DNA from: Glycomyces buryatensis | GTDB lineage: Bacteria > Actinomycetota > Actinomycetes > Mycobacteriales > Micromonosporaceae | Assembly: GCF_004912275.1 (NCBI RefSeq) | Contig: NZ_STGY01000005.1 | Span: 1-64,000 of the forward strand | Length of the DNA stretch: 64,000 nucleotides | Direction of reading: 5' to 3' | Shown: one piece after another, positions 46,257 through 54,498 of the stretch | Numbering within the stretch: the stretch's first letter is position 1 | How the letters are laid out: every line of letters starts with the position of its first letter | Notes under the pieces: model-generated | Told to the model about the DNA's origin: nothing | Seen by the model: only the letters and a program-made list of their open reading frames with translations | The model's database searches: none | Position numbers and translations under genes: made by a program

Positions 46257-46871
46257 ATGACCGAACCGCCGCGCGAAGCGCGCGAAACGGAACAGCAGCC
46301 GCAGCCGAGCACCCGCGAGCGCATCCAGCAGACCGCGATCGCGCTGTTCAGCGAGCACGGCTACGAGCACACCTCTCTGCGTGAGATCGCCGAGCACCTC
46401 GGCGTCACCAAGGCCGCCCTGTACTACCACTTCAAAACCAAAGAAGACATCGCGGCGAGCTTTTTCGACTCCTACGCCGAGGACGTCGACCGCATCTGCG
46501 ATTGGGGCGAGGCGCAGCCCCGGAGCCTGGAGACCAGGACCGAACTGATGCGCCGCTATGCCGAGGTCATTCGCGCGCACGTCCCGGTCCTGCGATTCCA
46601 GCAGTACAACCAGGCCGCGCTGACGCGACTGGACCGCGGCTCGATCTTCAGTCGACGCAGGCTGCGGCTCTTCGCGCTCCTGGCCGACGAGGACGACCTG
46701 CTGCTGCACCGCATGCGGGCCTGGGACGCGATCACGACGCTGTACAGCAACTGGATCACCTTCCCCAGGTCCGGGGACACCGATCAGGAGCTGCGCGAAT
46801 CGGCGCTGACGATCTCGATCCGCCTGCTGGAGGCGAACGCGCGGGAACAGCGCGAGCAGCACCAAAGCTAA
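46257..46871 (+). CDS. TetR/AcrR-family transcriptional regulator
   Basis: The 204-residue protein has the TetR HTH at about 20-64 (RERIQQTAIALFSEHGYEH, LREIAEHLGVTKAALYYHF) and a helical ligand-binding domain beyond about 70. The first 17 residues are Glu/Pro/Gln-rich and unstructured. There is no adjacent transporter or enzyme gene, since it sits between the bL37 and rsrA genes, so the target is unknown. Its ligand domain keeps no cysteine or metal motif. A canonical terminator follows. Confidence 0.92.
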   Translation: MTEPPREARETEQQPQPSTRERIQQTAIALFSEHGYEHTSLREIAEHLGVTKAALYYHFKTKEDIAASFFDSYAEDVDRICDWGEAQPRSLETRTELMRRYAEVIRAHVPVLRFQQYNQAALTRLDRGSIFSRRRLRLFALLADEDDLLLHRMRAWDAITTLYSNWITFPRSGDTDQELRESALTISIRLLEANAREQREQHQS

Positions 46872-46886
46872 AGGGGAACAAGCGAA

Positions 46887-46915
46887 ACCGCCCGGGACAT
46901 TGCCGGGCGGTTTTT
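46887..46915 (+). terminator. intrinsic terminator after the TetR gene
   Basis: ACCGCCCGG (46887-46895) and CCGGGCGGT (46903-46911) form a 9-base stem followed by TTTT, 15 bases past the stop. Confidence 0.88.
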
Positions 46916-46998
46916 CGTTCGGGTGCGAGCGAGCCGGGCGCGAGCGCGAGCGTCGCCGCTCGCGGCGCCGGCCGGGCCGAGCACGGCCCGATGCCGGA

Positions 46999-47298
46999 CT
47001 AGCGTTCGCGCTCGGCGACCTCGGTGAAGACCTCGCTGACCTGCTCGATGGCACTGAGCTTGCGGCGCAGGCGATCCTTGACCTCGTCAGGGGCCCGCTC
47101 GCCGCTGCAGCAGCGGTGCACGATCGCGCGCACCTCCTGCTCGATGCCGTATTCGGCCAGGCACGGCGAGCACTCGTTCAGGTGCGACTTGATGACGGTG
47201 CGGCGAGCCTCGGAACACTCGTCGTCGATGTAGAGGTAGACCTCCTCGAGCACTTCACGACAGTCGAGGTCGGGCATGTCCGATTCTGGGCTGGTCAC
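46999..47298 (-). CDS. rsrA: zinc anti-sigma factor of the SigR system
   Basis: The 99-residue protein starts at GTG 47298 behind AGGAGGG, 2 bases after the sigR stop. ZAS ligands lie in SHLNECSPCLAEYG (H-x3-C-x2-C), with C near position 14 and the CC pair RAIVHRCCSGER also present. In Streptomyces RsrA oxidation of the zinc cysteines frees SigR under disulfide stress. A longer open frame upstream (to 47694) lies inside sigR in another frame and is spurious. Confidence 0.93.
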   Translation of the reverse strand: MTSPESDMPDLDCREVLEEVYLYIDDECSEARRTVIKSHLNECSPCLAEYGIEQEVRAIVHRCCSGERAPDEVKDRLRRKLSAIEQVSEVFTEVAERER

Positions 47299-47300
47299 CG

Positions 47301-48077
47301 TTATCCCTCCTGTGCAGGCGACAGGCCGCGGTCGGCGGCGTACGAGCTCAGCATCTGGCGCAGCTGCCGGCGTCCCCGGTGCAGCCGCGACATGACGGTT
47401 CCGATCGGGGTGCCCATGATGTCGGCGATCTCCTTGTAGGAGAAGCCTTCGACGTCGGCGAGGTAGACCGTCAGGCGGAAGTCCTCGCCGAGCCGCTGGA
47501 GGGCCTCTTTGACATCGGAGTCGGGAAGGTGGTCCAGCGCCTCGGTCTCGGCCGAGCGCAGGCCCGTGGGGCTGTGCGATTCCGCGTCGGCGAGCTGCCA
47601 GTCGGTGATCTCGTCGGTCGGCGAGGTCTGCGGCTGGCGCTTCTTCTTGCGGTACGTGTTGATGTACGTATTGGTGAGGATCCGGTACAGCCACGCCTTG
47701 AGGTTGGTGCCCTCGCGGAACTGGTGGAACTTCGAGTAGGCCTTGAGGTAGGTCTCCTGGACCAGGTCCTCGGCGTCGGCGGGGTTGCGGGTCATGCGCA
47801 GAGCGGCGCCGTAGAGCTGGTCGAGCAGGGGCATCGCGTCGCGCTCGAAGCGCTCGCGCCGCACCTGGGCCGTCTCCTCGCCTGGCTCTGTCACCGTCTC
47901 CCTCTCGTTGAGCATCACTTCCGAGACTACGGCAGCGGTGTTCGAGAGGGCGGGGGAAATACCTCCGGCAGTGACGTCGGCGGAGGTCTCGCCATTGGCG
48001 TCAAGGGCCCATTCCGGCCCACGCAGCAGCGCGGCCACGCGCTCATCGTCGCGGGGTTGCCGAACGGTCATCATCAT
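47301..48077 (-). CDS. sigR: ECF sigma factor SigR/SigH, long form
   Basis: The sigma-70 family protein directs the thiol-oxidative stress response. Sigma2 has [35 protein letters not shown] and [12 protein letters not shown]; sigma4 has [17 protein letters not shown] and [15 protein letters not shown]. Two starts have good Shine-Dalgarno sequences: ATG 48077 (258 residues; GGAG 9 bases upstream) and GTG 47894 (197 residues; AGGGAG upstream). The longer form has a 61-residue extension, as in S. coelicolor SigR'. A SigR-type promoter lies directly upstream, so it is likely autoregulated. It is coupled to rsrA. Confidence 0.93.
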   Translation of the reverse strand: MMMTVRQPRDDERVAALLRGPEWALDANGETSADVTAGGISPALSNTAAVVSEVMLNERETVTEPGEETAQVRRERFERDAMPLLDQLYGAALRMTRNPADAEDLVQETYLKAYSKFHQFREGTNLKAWLYRILTNTYINTYRKKKRQPQTSPTDEITDWQLADAESHSPTGLRSAETEALDHLPDSDVKEALQRLGEDFRLTVYLADVEGFSYKEIADIMGTPIGTVMSRLHRGRRQLRQMLSSYAADRGLSPAQEG

Positions 48078-48113
48078 GCGGGTGCTCTCCTTCCCGGGAG
48101 ACTCGAACCTCAC

Positions 48114-48139
48114 AACGCCGCCCGCCCCGGGTTCATTCC
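48114..48139 (-). promoter_or_regulatory. SigR-type promoter GGAAT-N18-GTT upstream of sigR
   Basis: On the minus strand GGAAT (48139-48135) is followed after exactly 18 bases by GTT (48116-48114). This is the S. coelicolor SigR consensus. It lies 37 bases upstream of the long sigR start, so it would drive autoregulated synthesis of the long form. Confidence 0.8.
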
Positions 48140-48575
48140 GCGTCGGCGCCAAGACTCCCAGTCGCCCTCGCCACACCCGCCGTATCCGGGGTCGGGCGTG
48201 TTGCGATTGCGCTCCCCCCAACGGCAACAGTGCCCGCGCGGTGCGACATTTCGACGTCGCGCGGCGCGCCCCACGACGTCGGTCACGAAGCGGGGGAAGT
48301 GCGAGAAATTCGGGTATTCGTACTAATTTGCTACCTTATGGAGCGAACTAGTAACTTTCGGTGCCCGAGGTCGTTATCGTGGGTGGACCCGCGAGGGTCC
48401 TGATCGCGTCGGACACTCGATGCGTGAACTCCCAGTACCTGCCCCGGGTCGGCGGACTTGACACCGCCGTCGGCCCGGGGAGGTCCACTCCCCCACCGGA
48501 TCGGTCCCGCGAATCGCCGTCCTGATCCGCCCCGGCGACCGGTTCCGCTGAACGCCGACCCGTTCCGGGCACAGA

Positions 48576-48611
48576 AAAACCGCGGCGCCTTCGGGCTCGC
48601 GTCGCGGTTTT
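48576..48611 (-). terminator. intrinsic terminator of whiB
   Basis: On the minus strand AAAACCGCG pairs with CGCGGTTTT around a TTCGGG-like loop region, followed by a T-run (complement of the A5 at 48575-48579), 28 bases past the whiB stop. Confidence 0.85.
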
Positions 48612-48639
48612 CCGGGCACTCGGTTCAGTTGTCTCGCGC

Positions 48640-48999
48640 TTACGCACTCACGGCCAGCGGGTCGATGGGCGCCATGTCCTTCCAGACCTCCATCATCGCC
48701 CGACGCTCGCGGGGCGCCGTGGCACCCCACACGCCGTGCCGGTCGCGCGCTTCCAGGGCCCGCACCAGGCACGGAGTCCGGACCGGGCACGAAGCGCACA
48801 GGGCCAGCGCCTCGTCCACGGGTTCCCGGGGCTCGGGGTACATGAGGTCGGGCTCGGCGTCGGCGCAGTTGCCTTCGCGCAGCCAGTCGTCCGCGCTCAT
48901 GCGGTAGTTCCCTTGGATCTCATTGCGGTATTCGCTGGCATCGAGCAACCGGGGGTCCATCCGGGCTCGGTCAACTTCTTCGGGGCGGATACGCCGCAT
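48640..48999 (-). CDS. WhiB-family [4Fe-4S] transcriptional regulator
   Basis: The 119-residue protein has the WhiB cysteines C45, C68, C71 and C77 (EGNCADAEPD, LCASCPVRTPC) and the turn GVWGATAPRERR. The start is ATG 48999, 5 bases behind AGGAGG. WhiB proteins bind a redox- or NO-sensitive cluster and act with the main sigma factor. The length and motif resemble WhiB1/WblE. The roughly 33-residue lead before MSADDW is longer than usual. Neighbouring sigR supports a redox-response role, but there is no operon link. Confidence 0.92.
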   Translation of the reverse strand: MRRIRPEEVDRARMDPRLLDASEYRNEIQGNYRMSADDWLREGNCADAEPDLMYPEPREPVDEALALCASCPVRTPCLVRALEARDRHGVWGATAPRERRAMMEVWKDMAPIDPLAVSA

Positions 49000-49147
49000 C
49001 ACTGCCTCCTCTTCCTTTCACCGTCCGACCCCGTCAAGCTGGGTTCCTCAATCGGGGGATGGAGCGCTGCTTTACCTCCGTCGGCGGCTTGTACACGAAA
49101 GAACGACGCGCGTGGGTACAGATACCGTTCAGTAGGGGTGATTGAAT

Positions 49148-49888
49148 TCACAATCCTGGGATGGTCGAAGACCCCGAATCGCCACCTGGCGAAGCTTGCG
49201 AGCCAGGCATTTGCTCAGCAATGGGACGCACGAGCTCGGGCCCGTCGTTGCCGGTGCGGCCGACGGCGCGACCGACCTTTCGGATCTCCAGCCGGTCCTC
49301 CAGCGCCGTCTCGGGGCCGGCCAGCAGCTCGCCCTCGTCGGCGTCCTCCTCACCCAGCCAGGCGCCGAACCGTTCGGGCGGAAGGACATACGGCATCCGG
49401 TCGTGCACGGTCTCGACCGCCTCGTTCAGCGCCGGGCAGGTGAGGACGGTGAAGCTCAGCATGCTGACGTCCCCCTGGGACCAGGTGTCCCACAGGCCCG
49501 CGAACACCACTCCACCCGGTTGGGTGAAGAAATAGGGCTGCTTGCCGCCGCCGGGGAGCTTCCGCCACTCGTACCAGCCGTCGGCCGGAATCAGGGCCCG
49601 CCGCGAGGCGAATGGGCGCTTGTAGGCCCGCGAGGTCGCGACGGTCTCGATGCGGGCGTTGAACATCCGGGTGCCGACCGACGGATCGGAGGCCCACGGC
49701 GGCACCAGGCCCCACCGGGCCAGCTCGACCACGCGGGACTCCCGGCTCCCCGAGCGGCGCACCACCGGCGCCTGCACCGTGGGCGCGATGTTGTAGCTCG
49801 GCGTCCATGCCCCGGCGATCAGGTCGTCCGCGTCGAACAGGGCGGCCATGTCGGCGCCCGACTTGCTGTTGGCGTACCTCCCACACAT
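49148..49888 (-). CDS. SRAP domain protein (YedK/HMCES family)
   Basis: The 246-residue protein forms covalent crosslinks with abasic sites in single-stranded DNA and so protects them from cleavage. It starts MCGRYA, with catalytic C2 after Met removal, N77 in FNARIET, E107 in ADGWYEWRK and H162 in VHDRMP, a set equivalent to E. coli C2, N75, E105 and H160. The C-terminal roughly 20 residues (SQASPGGDSGSSTIPGL) are an unstructured tail. It stands alone, divergent from aroA. Confidence 0.95.
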   Translation of the reverse strand: MCGRYANSKSGADMAALFDADDLIAGAWTPSYNIAPTVQAPVVRRSGSRESRVVELARWGLVPPWASDPSVGTRMFNARIETVATSRAYKRPFASRRALIPADGWYEWRKLPGGGKQPYFFTQPGGVVFAGLWDTWSQGDVSMLSFTVLTCPALNEAVETVHDRMPYVLPPERFGAWLGEEDADEGELLAGPETALEDRLEIRKVGRAVGRTGNDGPELVRPIAEQMPGSQASPGGDSGSSTIPGL

Positions 49889-50018
49889 GGCCCCACGCTA
49901 ACCCCGACCCCCGACATTCCGTACCCCCAATCTGGGACACCGCACCGTTCCTGTTGCGAATGAGGTACCGGCCGGTCGTGTCTCCGGGTCCGGACGGTCC
50001 GCAAACTAGACTGGCGGG

Positions 50019-51341
50019 GTGAACGCAACCGCCGCTCCCAAGCAACGCCGTTGGACGCCGCCCTTCGCCGAGCGCGCGCTCGACGCCGTCGTGCGCGTGC
50101 CCGGATCCAAGTCGCAGACCGCGCGCGCCCTCGTCCTCTCCGCGATCTCAGACGGCCCCTCGACCATTCGGCGGCCCCTGGTCGCGCGCGACACCCTCCT
50201 CATGGTCGACGCGCTGCGCTCGCTCGGCGCCGACATCGACACCGGCGACCCAGAACAGTGGACGGTCACCCCCGGTCCCCTCCGCGGCGGCGCCGACGTC
50301 GACTGCGGCCTCGCCGGCACCGTCATGCGCTTCCTCCCGCCGATCGCGGCCCTCGCCGACGGCCCGGTCGCCTTCGACGGCGATCCCCACGCGCGCAAGC
50401 GCCCCAACGACGGCGTCATCAAGGCCCTGCGGGACCTCGGCGTCGAGGTGGACGACGGCGGCACCCCGGCCCTCCCCTTCACCGTGAACGCCACCGGCTC
50501 GGTCACCGGGGGCGCCCTCGAAGTGGACGCCTCCAAGACCTCCCAGCTGGTCAGCGCCCTGCTCCTGGCCGCTCCCCGCTTCGAGCGCGGCCTCGACCTG
50601 CGCCACACCGGCGACAAGCCCGTCCCCAGCCGCCCCTACCTCGACATGGTCGTCCAGATGCTCCGCCAGGCCGGCGCCGACGTGGACGACTCCGAGGAGA
50701 ACCGCTGGCGCGTCGCCCCCGGCACCCTCGACGGTCGCGAATGGGTCATCGAGCCCGACCTGCAGAACGCCGCCCCGTTCCTGTGCGCGGCGGTCGTCGT
50801 CGGCGGCCGGATCACCATCGCCGACTGGCCCACCCGGACCACCCAGGCCGGCGACCGCATCCGCGACGTCCTCACCGAGCTGGGCTCGCGCGTTGAGTGG
50901 AGCCGCGACGGCCTCACCGTCATCGGCGCGCCCTCCACGCTCGAAGTGGACCTGGATCTGGCCGACGCCTCCGAGCTCACGCCGTCCCTGGCCGCCCTCT
51001 TCGGCGTCTCGCGCGGCACCTCCTCCATCTCGGGCGTCGCGCACATCCGCGGCCACGAGTCCGACCGGATCTCGGCGCTGGCGACCGAGCTGGGCAAGCT
51101 CGGCGCCGAGGTCGACGAGCGCGAGGACGGCCTGGCGATCACCGGCCGCGAGACGCGCCCCATGACCTGGGAGACCTACGCCGACCACCGCATGGCCCAC
51201 GCCGGCGCCATCGTCGGCCTGGTCACCCCCGGCCTCGCGCTCTCCGACGTCGCCTGCGTGTCCAAGACCTGGCCTGACTTCGCCGAGGTCTGGGAGCAGA
51301 CGATCCGCGGCGGCGGCAACGCCGAGGAGGCCGAGGCCTAG
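50019..51341 (+). CDS. aroA: 3-phosphoshikimate 1-carboxyvinyltransferase (EPSP synthase)
   Basis: The 440-residue enzyme joins shikimate-3-phosphate and PEP in the shikimate pathway. The start is GTG 50019. Motifs are VPGSKSQTARALVLSAI, DCGLAGTVMRFLPP, DPHARKRPNDG, DASKTSQLVSALLL, RPYLDMVVQML and the C-terminal TYADHRMAHAGAIVGL. It is the first gene of aroA-rsgA-hisN and overlaps rsgA by one base (TAGTG). Confidence 0.97.
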   Translation: MNATAAPKQRRWTPPFAERALDAVVRVPGSKSQTARALVLSAISDGPSTIRRPLVARDTLLMVDALRSLGADIDTGDPEQWTVTPGPLRGGADVDCGLAGTVMRFLPPIAALADGPVAFDGDPHARKRPNDGVIKALRDLGVEVDDGGTPALPFTVNATGSVTGGALEVDASKTSQLVSALLLAAPRFERGLDLRHTGDKPVPSRPYLDMVVQMLRQAGADVDDSEENRWRVAPGTLDGREWVIEPDLQNAAPFLCAAVVVGGRITIADWPTRTTQAGDRIRDVLTELGSRVEWSRDGLTVIGAPSTLEVDLDLADASELTPSLAALFGVSRGTSSISGVAHIRGHESDRISALATELGKLGAEVDEREDGLAITGRETRPMTWETYADHRMAHAGAIVGLVTPGLALSDVACVSKTWPDFAEVWEQTIRGGGNAEEAEA

Positions 51342-52360
51342 TGCCGGTGCAGGGCTGGGACGAAGCGGACGAAGAGCAGGACTGGGACGAGGAGGACGTA
51401 CGGGTCCGGGCCTCGCGCCGGTCCCGCCCCCGGACCAAGATCCGGCCCAAGCACGCGAACGCGCGCGAGGGCCTCGTCACCGCCGTCGACCGCGGCCGCT
51501 ACACCTGCCGAGTCGAGGGCGACCCGGTCACCGCCATGAAGGCCCGCGAGCTCGGCAAGCAGTCGATCGTCGTCGGTGACCGCGCCGGCCTCGTCGGCGA
51601 CCTGTCCGGGGCCCCGGGCACGCTCGCCCGGATCGTCCGCATCGAGCCCCGCAGCGGCGAGCTGCGCCGCTCCGCCGACGACGAGAACGCCCATGAGCGC
51701 GTCGTCGTCGCCAATGTCGACCGGCTCGTGATCGTCGCCAGCGTCATCGACCCGCCCCTGCGCTACGGCTTCGTGGACCGCTGCCTGGTGGCCGCCTTCG
51801 ACGCCGGGGTCGCCCCGGTGCTGTGCCTGACCAAGAACGACCTCGCACCCGAGATCGTGGACGAGGCCCGCTCCTACTACTCCCAGCTCGACCTGACCAT
51901 CGTCACCACCCGCCCCGACGAGCCGCTCGATGAACTGCTGGCCCTGTTGGCCGGCAAGGAGAACGTGTTCTTCGGCCACTCCGGCGTCGGCAAGTCCACG
52001 CTCATCAACCGGCTCGTGCCCGGCGCGGGCCGCGCCGTCGCCGAGGTCCGCTCCATCGGCAAGGGCAGCCACACCTCGACCAGCACCGTCGCCCTGGAAC
52101 TGCCCGCCGGCGGCTGGGTCATCGACACCCCCGGCGTCCGCTCCTTCGGCCTCGCCCACGTCACGCCCGACTCGATCCTCAAGGCCTTCCCCGAGCTCAA
52201 GGCCATCGCCGAGGACTGTCCCAGGGGCTGCACGCACACGCCCGAGATCGGCGACTGCGCCCTCGACGCGGCGATCGGTCCCGACGACCCGCGGGCCGGA
52301 CGCCTCGCCTCGTTCCGACGCATGCTCGCCTCACTGGCGGAGGCCGACGGCAAGACTTGA
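51341..52360 (+). CDS. rsgA: ribosome small subunit-dependent GTPase RsgA
   Basis: The 339-residue circularly permuted GTPase acts in 30S maturation. After a charged N-terminus (DEADEEQDWDEEDVRVRASR) come an OB-fold and GTPase motifs in permuted order: G4 LTKNDL, G1 GHSGVGKSTLI and G3 DTPGVRSFG. A C-terminal zinc finger follows (ECCxHxC-type: DCPRGCTHTPEIGDC). The gene is in the conserved aroA-rsgA-hisN arrangement of actinobacteria, with a 1-base overlap to aroA and 13 bases to hisN. Confidence 0.96.
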   Translation: MPVQGWDEADEEQDWDEEDVRVRASRRSRPRTKIRPKHANAREGLVTAVDRGRYTCRVEGDPVTAMKARELGKQSIVVGDRAGLVGDLSGAPGTLARIVRIEPRSGELRRSADDENAHERVVVANVDRLVIVASVIDPPLRYGFVDRCLVAAFDAGVAPVLCLTKNDLAPEIVDEARSYYSQLDLTIVTTRPDEPLDELLALLAGKENVFFGHSGVGKSTLINRLVPGAGRAVAEVRSIGKGSHTSTSTVALELPAGGWVIDTPGVRSFGLAHVTPDSILKAFPELKAIAEDCPRGCTHTPEIGDCALDAAIGPDDPRAGRLASFRRMLASLAEADGKT

Positions 52361-52373
52361 TTAGGATGGGCGC

Positions 52374-53165
52374 ATGTCCTCCTCTTATAACGACGACCTG
52401 GGTCTGGCGCATCTGCTGGCCGACTCGGCGGCCCAGATCGGCAACGCCAGGTTTCGTTCCTCGGACCTCCGCGTCTCCACCAAGCCCGACATGACCGAGG
52501 TCTCCGACGCCGACACCACCATCGAGGAGGTCCTCCGCTCGACCCTGTCGCGCGCCCGTCCCCGCGACGGCGTCTACGGCGAGGAGTTCGGGGACAACCC
52601 GGGCGCCTCGGGCCGCAAATGGGTCATCGACCCGATCGACGCCACCCGCAACTACGTCCGCGGCGTCCCGGTGTGGGCCACGCTCATCGCCCTGTTCGAA
52701 CGCGGCGAACCCGTCGTCGGCGTCGTCAGCGCCCCCGCCCTGAACCGGCGCTGGTGGGCCATGAAGGGCGCGGGGGCCTGGGCCGGACGCGATCAGCGCG
52801 GAGGCAAGAAGATCCAGGTCTCGCGCGTCTCCAAGCTCGCCGACGCCTCCGTCAGCTACTCCTCGATCACCAACTGGAACAAGGTCGACCGCCAAGGCGC
52901 CATGCTCGGCCTGCTCCACGAGGTCTGGCGCGAGCGCGGCTTCGGCGACTTCTACTCCTACTGCCTGCTCGCCGAGGGCTGCGTCGACATCGTCGCCGAA
53001 CCCGAAGTGGCCCTGTGGGACCTGGCCCCGCTGGCGCTCATCGTCGAGGAGGCCGGCGGCACCTTCACCGATCTGAAGGGACGGCCCGGACCGGACGGCG
53101 GCACCGCGGTCGCCACGAACGGACTGCTCCACGAACCGGTCCTCGACCGGATCGGCATCCGCTAG
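52374..53165 (+). CDS. hisN: histidinol-phosphatase (inositol monophosphatase family)
   Basis: The 263-residue enzyme removes the phosphate from histidinol phosphate in histidine synthesis. IMPase metal motifs are present as [21 protein letters not shown] (Asp-Pro-x-Asp, with Ala for the usual Gly) and [17 protein letters not shown]. The start is ATG 52374, 13 bases after rsgA. The context (aroA-rsgA-hisN) supports the histidinol-phosphatase assignment over other IMPase-family roles. Confidence 0.93.
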   Translation: MSSSYNDDLGLAHLLADSAAQIGNARFRSSDLRVSTKPDMTEVSDADTTIEEVLRSTLSRARPRDGVYGEEFGDNPGASGRKWVIDPIDATRNYVRGVPVWATLIALFERGEPVVGVVSAPALNRRWWAMKGAGAWAGRDQRGGKKIQVSRVSKLADASVSYSSITNWNKVDRQGAMLGLLHEVWRERGFGDFYSYCLLAEGCVDIVAEPEVALWDLAPLALIVEEAGGTFTDLKGRPGPDGGTAVATNGLLHEPVLDRIGIR

Positions 53166-53178
53166 AACCTGCGAACGC

Positions 53179-53215
53179 GAAGACGAGCCGGACCATCTCG
53201 GTCCGGCTCGTCTTC
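53179..53215. terminator. bidirectional terminator between hisN and the esterase gene
   Basis: GAAGACGAGCCGGACC (53179-53194) pairs perfectly with GGTCCGGCTCGTCTTC (53200-53215) over 16 bases with loop ATCTC, serving two converging genes. Confidence 0.85.
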
Positions 53216-53222
53216 GTCGTCT

Positions 53223-54188
53223 CTAGCGCTCCGCGAGGAACTTCAGGTGCTCGCCGAGCTGGTGGACGCCGCCGCCCTCGTGCTTGTTCCACGGCCACAC
53301 GGTGATCCGCTTGTCGCCCTGCCAGCGGTTGTAGGCCGCGAACACCGTCGACGGCGGGCAGACGTCGTCCATCAGGCCCACCGAGTACAGCGCCGGAGCC
53401 GTGCCGCGCGCGGCGAAGTGCAGCCCGTCGAAGTAGTTCAGCGTCTCGAAGACCCGGTCCTCGCGCAGCCGCTGGCCGGAGAGGAACTCCACGATCTCCT
53501 GGTACGGGAACGAATCGGTGATCACGACCGCCCGCTGGAAGTGCGTCAGGAACGGCACGTCGATGATCGCGCCCGCCACGTCGTCGCGCAGGCCGCCGAC
53601 CGCCTGGGTGATGCCGCCGCCCTGGCTGCCGCCGGCGATGACGATCCGGTCGGGGTCGATCCCGTCCAGGCCCTTGGCGACGTCGACCGCGCGGTAGGCG
53701 TCGGTGAACACCCGCCGGTAGTAGTAGTGCTCGGGCGATTCGAGGCCCTGGGTCATCCAGCCCTTGTTGGTGGGGCCGGTGGTCCCGTACGGGTCGGCGG
53801 TGTCGCCGGGCTGCCAGTTGCCGTAGCCCTGGCCCCGCGTGTCCATGACCAGCTTGGCCCAGCCGGCCGCGGGAACGGCGGTGTGCGCCCACGGGTAGGA
53901 GCGGCCGCCCGAGTAGCCGATGTACTCGACCACGCACGGCAGGGGGCCCTCGATTCCCTTGGGCCGCAGGAACCAGCCCTTGATGGGGTGGCCGCCGAAG
54001 CCGGCGAATTCGAGGTCGAAGACGTCGATCGTCGGCAGGTGCGTCTCGAACGGTTCGAGCTTCACGGCGAGATCGTGCGATCCGGACTCCGCGACGGTCC
54101 GCTTCCAGAACTCGTCGAAGTCGGCGGGTTCGGGCACGTCAGGACGGTATTCGCGCAGGGCCTCAAGGGGGAGGTCGAAAAGAGCCAT
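53223..54188 (-). CDS. CE7-family acetylxylan esterase / cephalosporin C deacetylase
   Basis: The 321-residue alpha/beta hydrolase has nucleophile S188 in IAGGSQGGGI, acid D274 in GLMDDVCPPS and H303 in NKHEGGG. The oxyanion loop EYIGYSGG is also present. The family removes acetyl groups from xylo-oligosaccharides, pectin fragments or cephalosporin C, usually inside the cell, and there is no signal peptide. It is divergent from the pectate lyase at 54499 and shares its operator-bearing region, so uptake and deacetylation of pectin fragments is a reasonable role (inference). Confidence 0.92.
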   Translation of the reverse strand: MALFDLPLEALREYRPDVPEPADFDEFWKRTVAESGSHDLAVKLEPFETHLPTIDVFDLEFAGFGGHPIKGWFLRPKGIEGPLPCVVEYIGYSGGRSYPWAHTAVPAAGWAKLVMDTRGQGYGNWQPGDTADPYGTTGPTNKGWMTQGLESPEHYYYRRVFTDAYRAVDVAKGLDGIDPDRIVIAGGSQGGGITQAVGGLRDDVAGAIIDVPFLTHFQRAVVITDSFPYQEIVEFLSGQRLREDRVFETLNYFDGLHFAARGTAPALYSVGLMDDVCPPSTVFAAYNRWQGDKRITVWPWNKHEGGGVHQLGEHLKFLAER

Positions 54189-54498
54189 GTCGAGTTTGTA
54201 TCACGATCCAACAAAGGCGTCCACAGCGATGAACACCGATCGTCGTCACCCTGTGTGCAAAAGTGACGTTTGTGCGTTATGTGATAGACAGGAGATCGAT
54301 ATGTCAGCGACATGTCCCTTGCGGAGCCATCCCGGCACGGACCTCCGCGGGCGATCGCCAAGGGCGGCAATACGGTTCAAACCATTTTGCATGCCTTCGG
54401 GCGATTAGTTCGCGCAACCGCTTGCATCTCATGGATGGCGTCGGTAACATATCGACACAATTCAATAGATTTAGTCCATCTACGAGAGGAACGGAAAC
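54189..54498. other. 310-base divergent region between the esterase and pectate lyase genes
   Basis: It holds the operator/promoter at 54412-54452 on the plus side. The esterase promoter must lie near 54230, where a second start-like cluster is possible but not clear. The short frames here are not family-like. Confidence 0.5.
54412..54452 (+). promoter_or_regulatory. LacI-family operator overlapping the -35 of pectate lyase 1
   Basis: GCAACCGCTTGC (54414-54425) gives the GCAA-N4-TTGC dyad; its TTGCAT is the -35, followed after 17 bases by TAACAT (-10). The 12-mer is identical to the one in the sugar importer promoter at 25787. Confidence 0.7.

Larger units (their letters stand above)
48078..48639. 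other. 562-base non-coding stretch between sigR and whiB
   Basis: It holds the SigR-type promoter (48114-48139), a hairpin of 14- and 17-base arms with a 3-base bulge (48442-48480) and the whiB terminator (48576-48611). Open frames across it are Arg/Pro-rich or antisense. I see no supported gene; a small RNA is possible. Confidence 0.55.
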
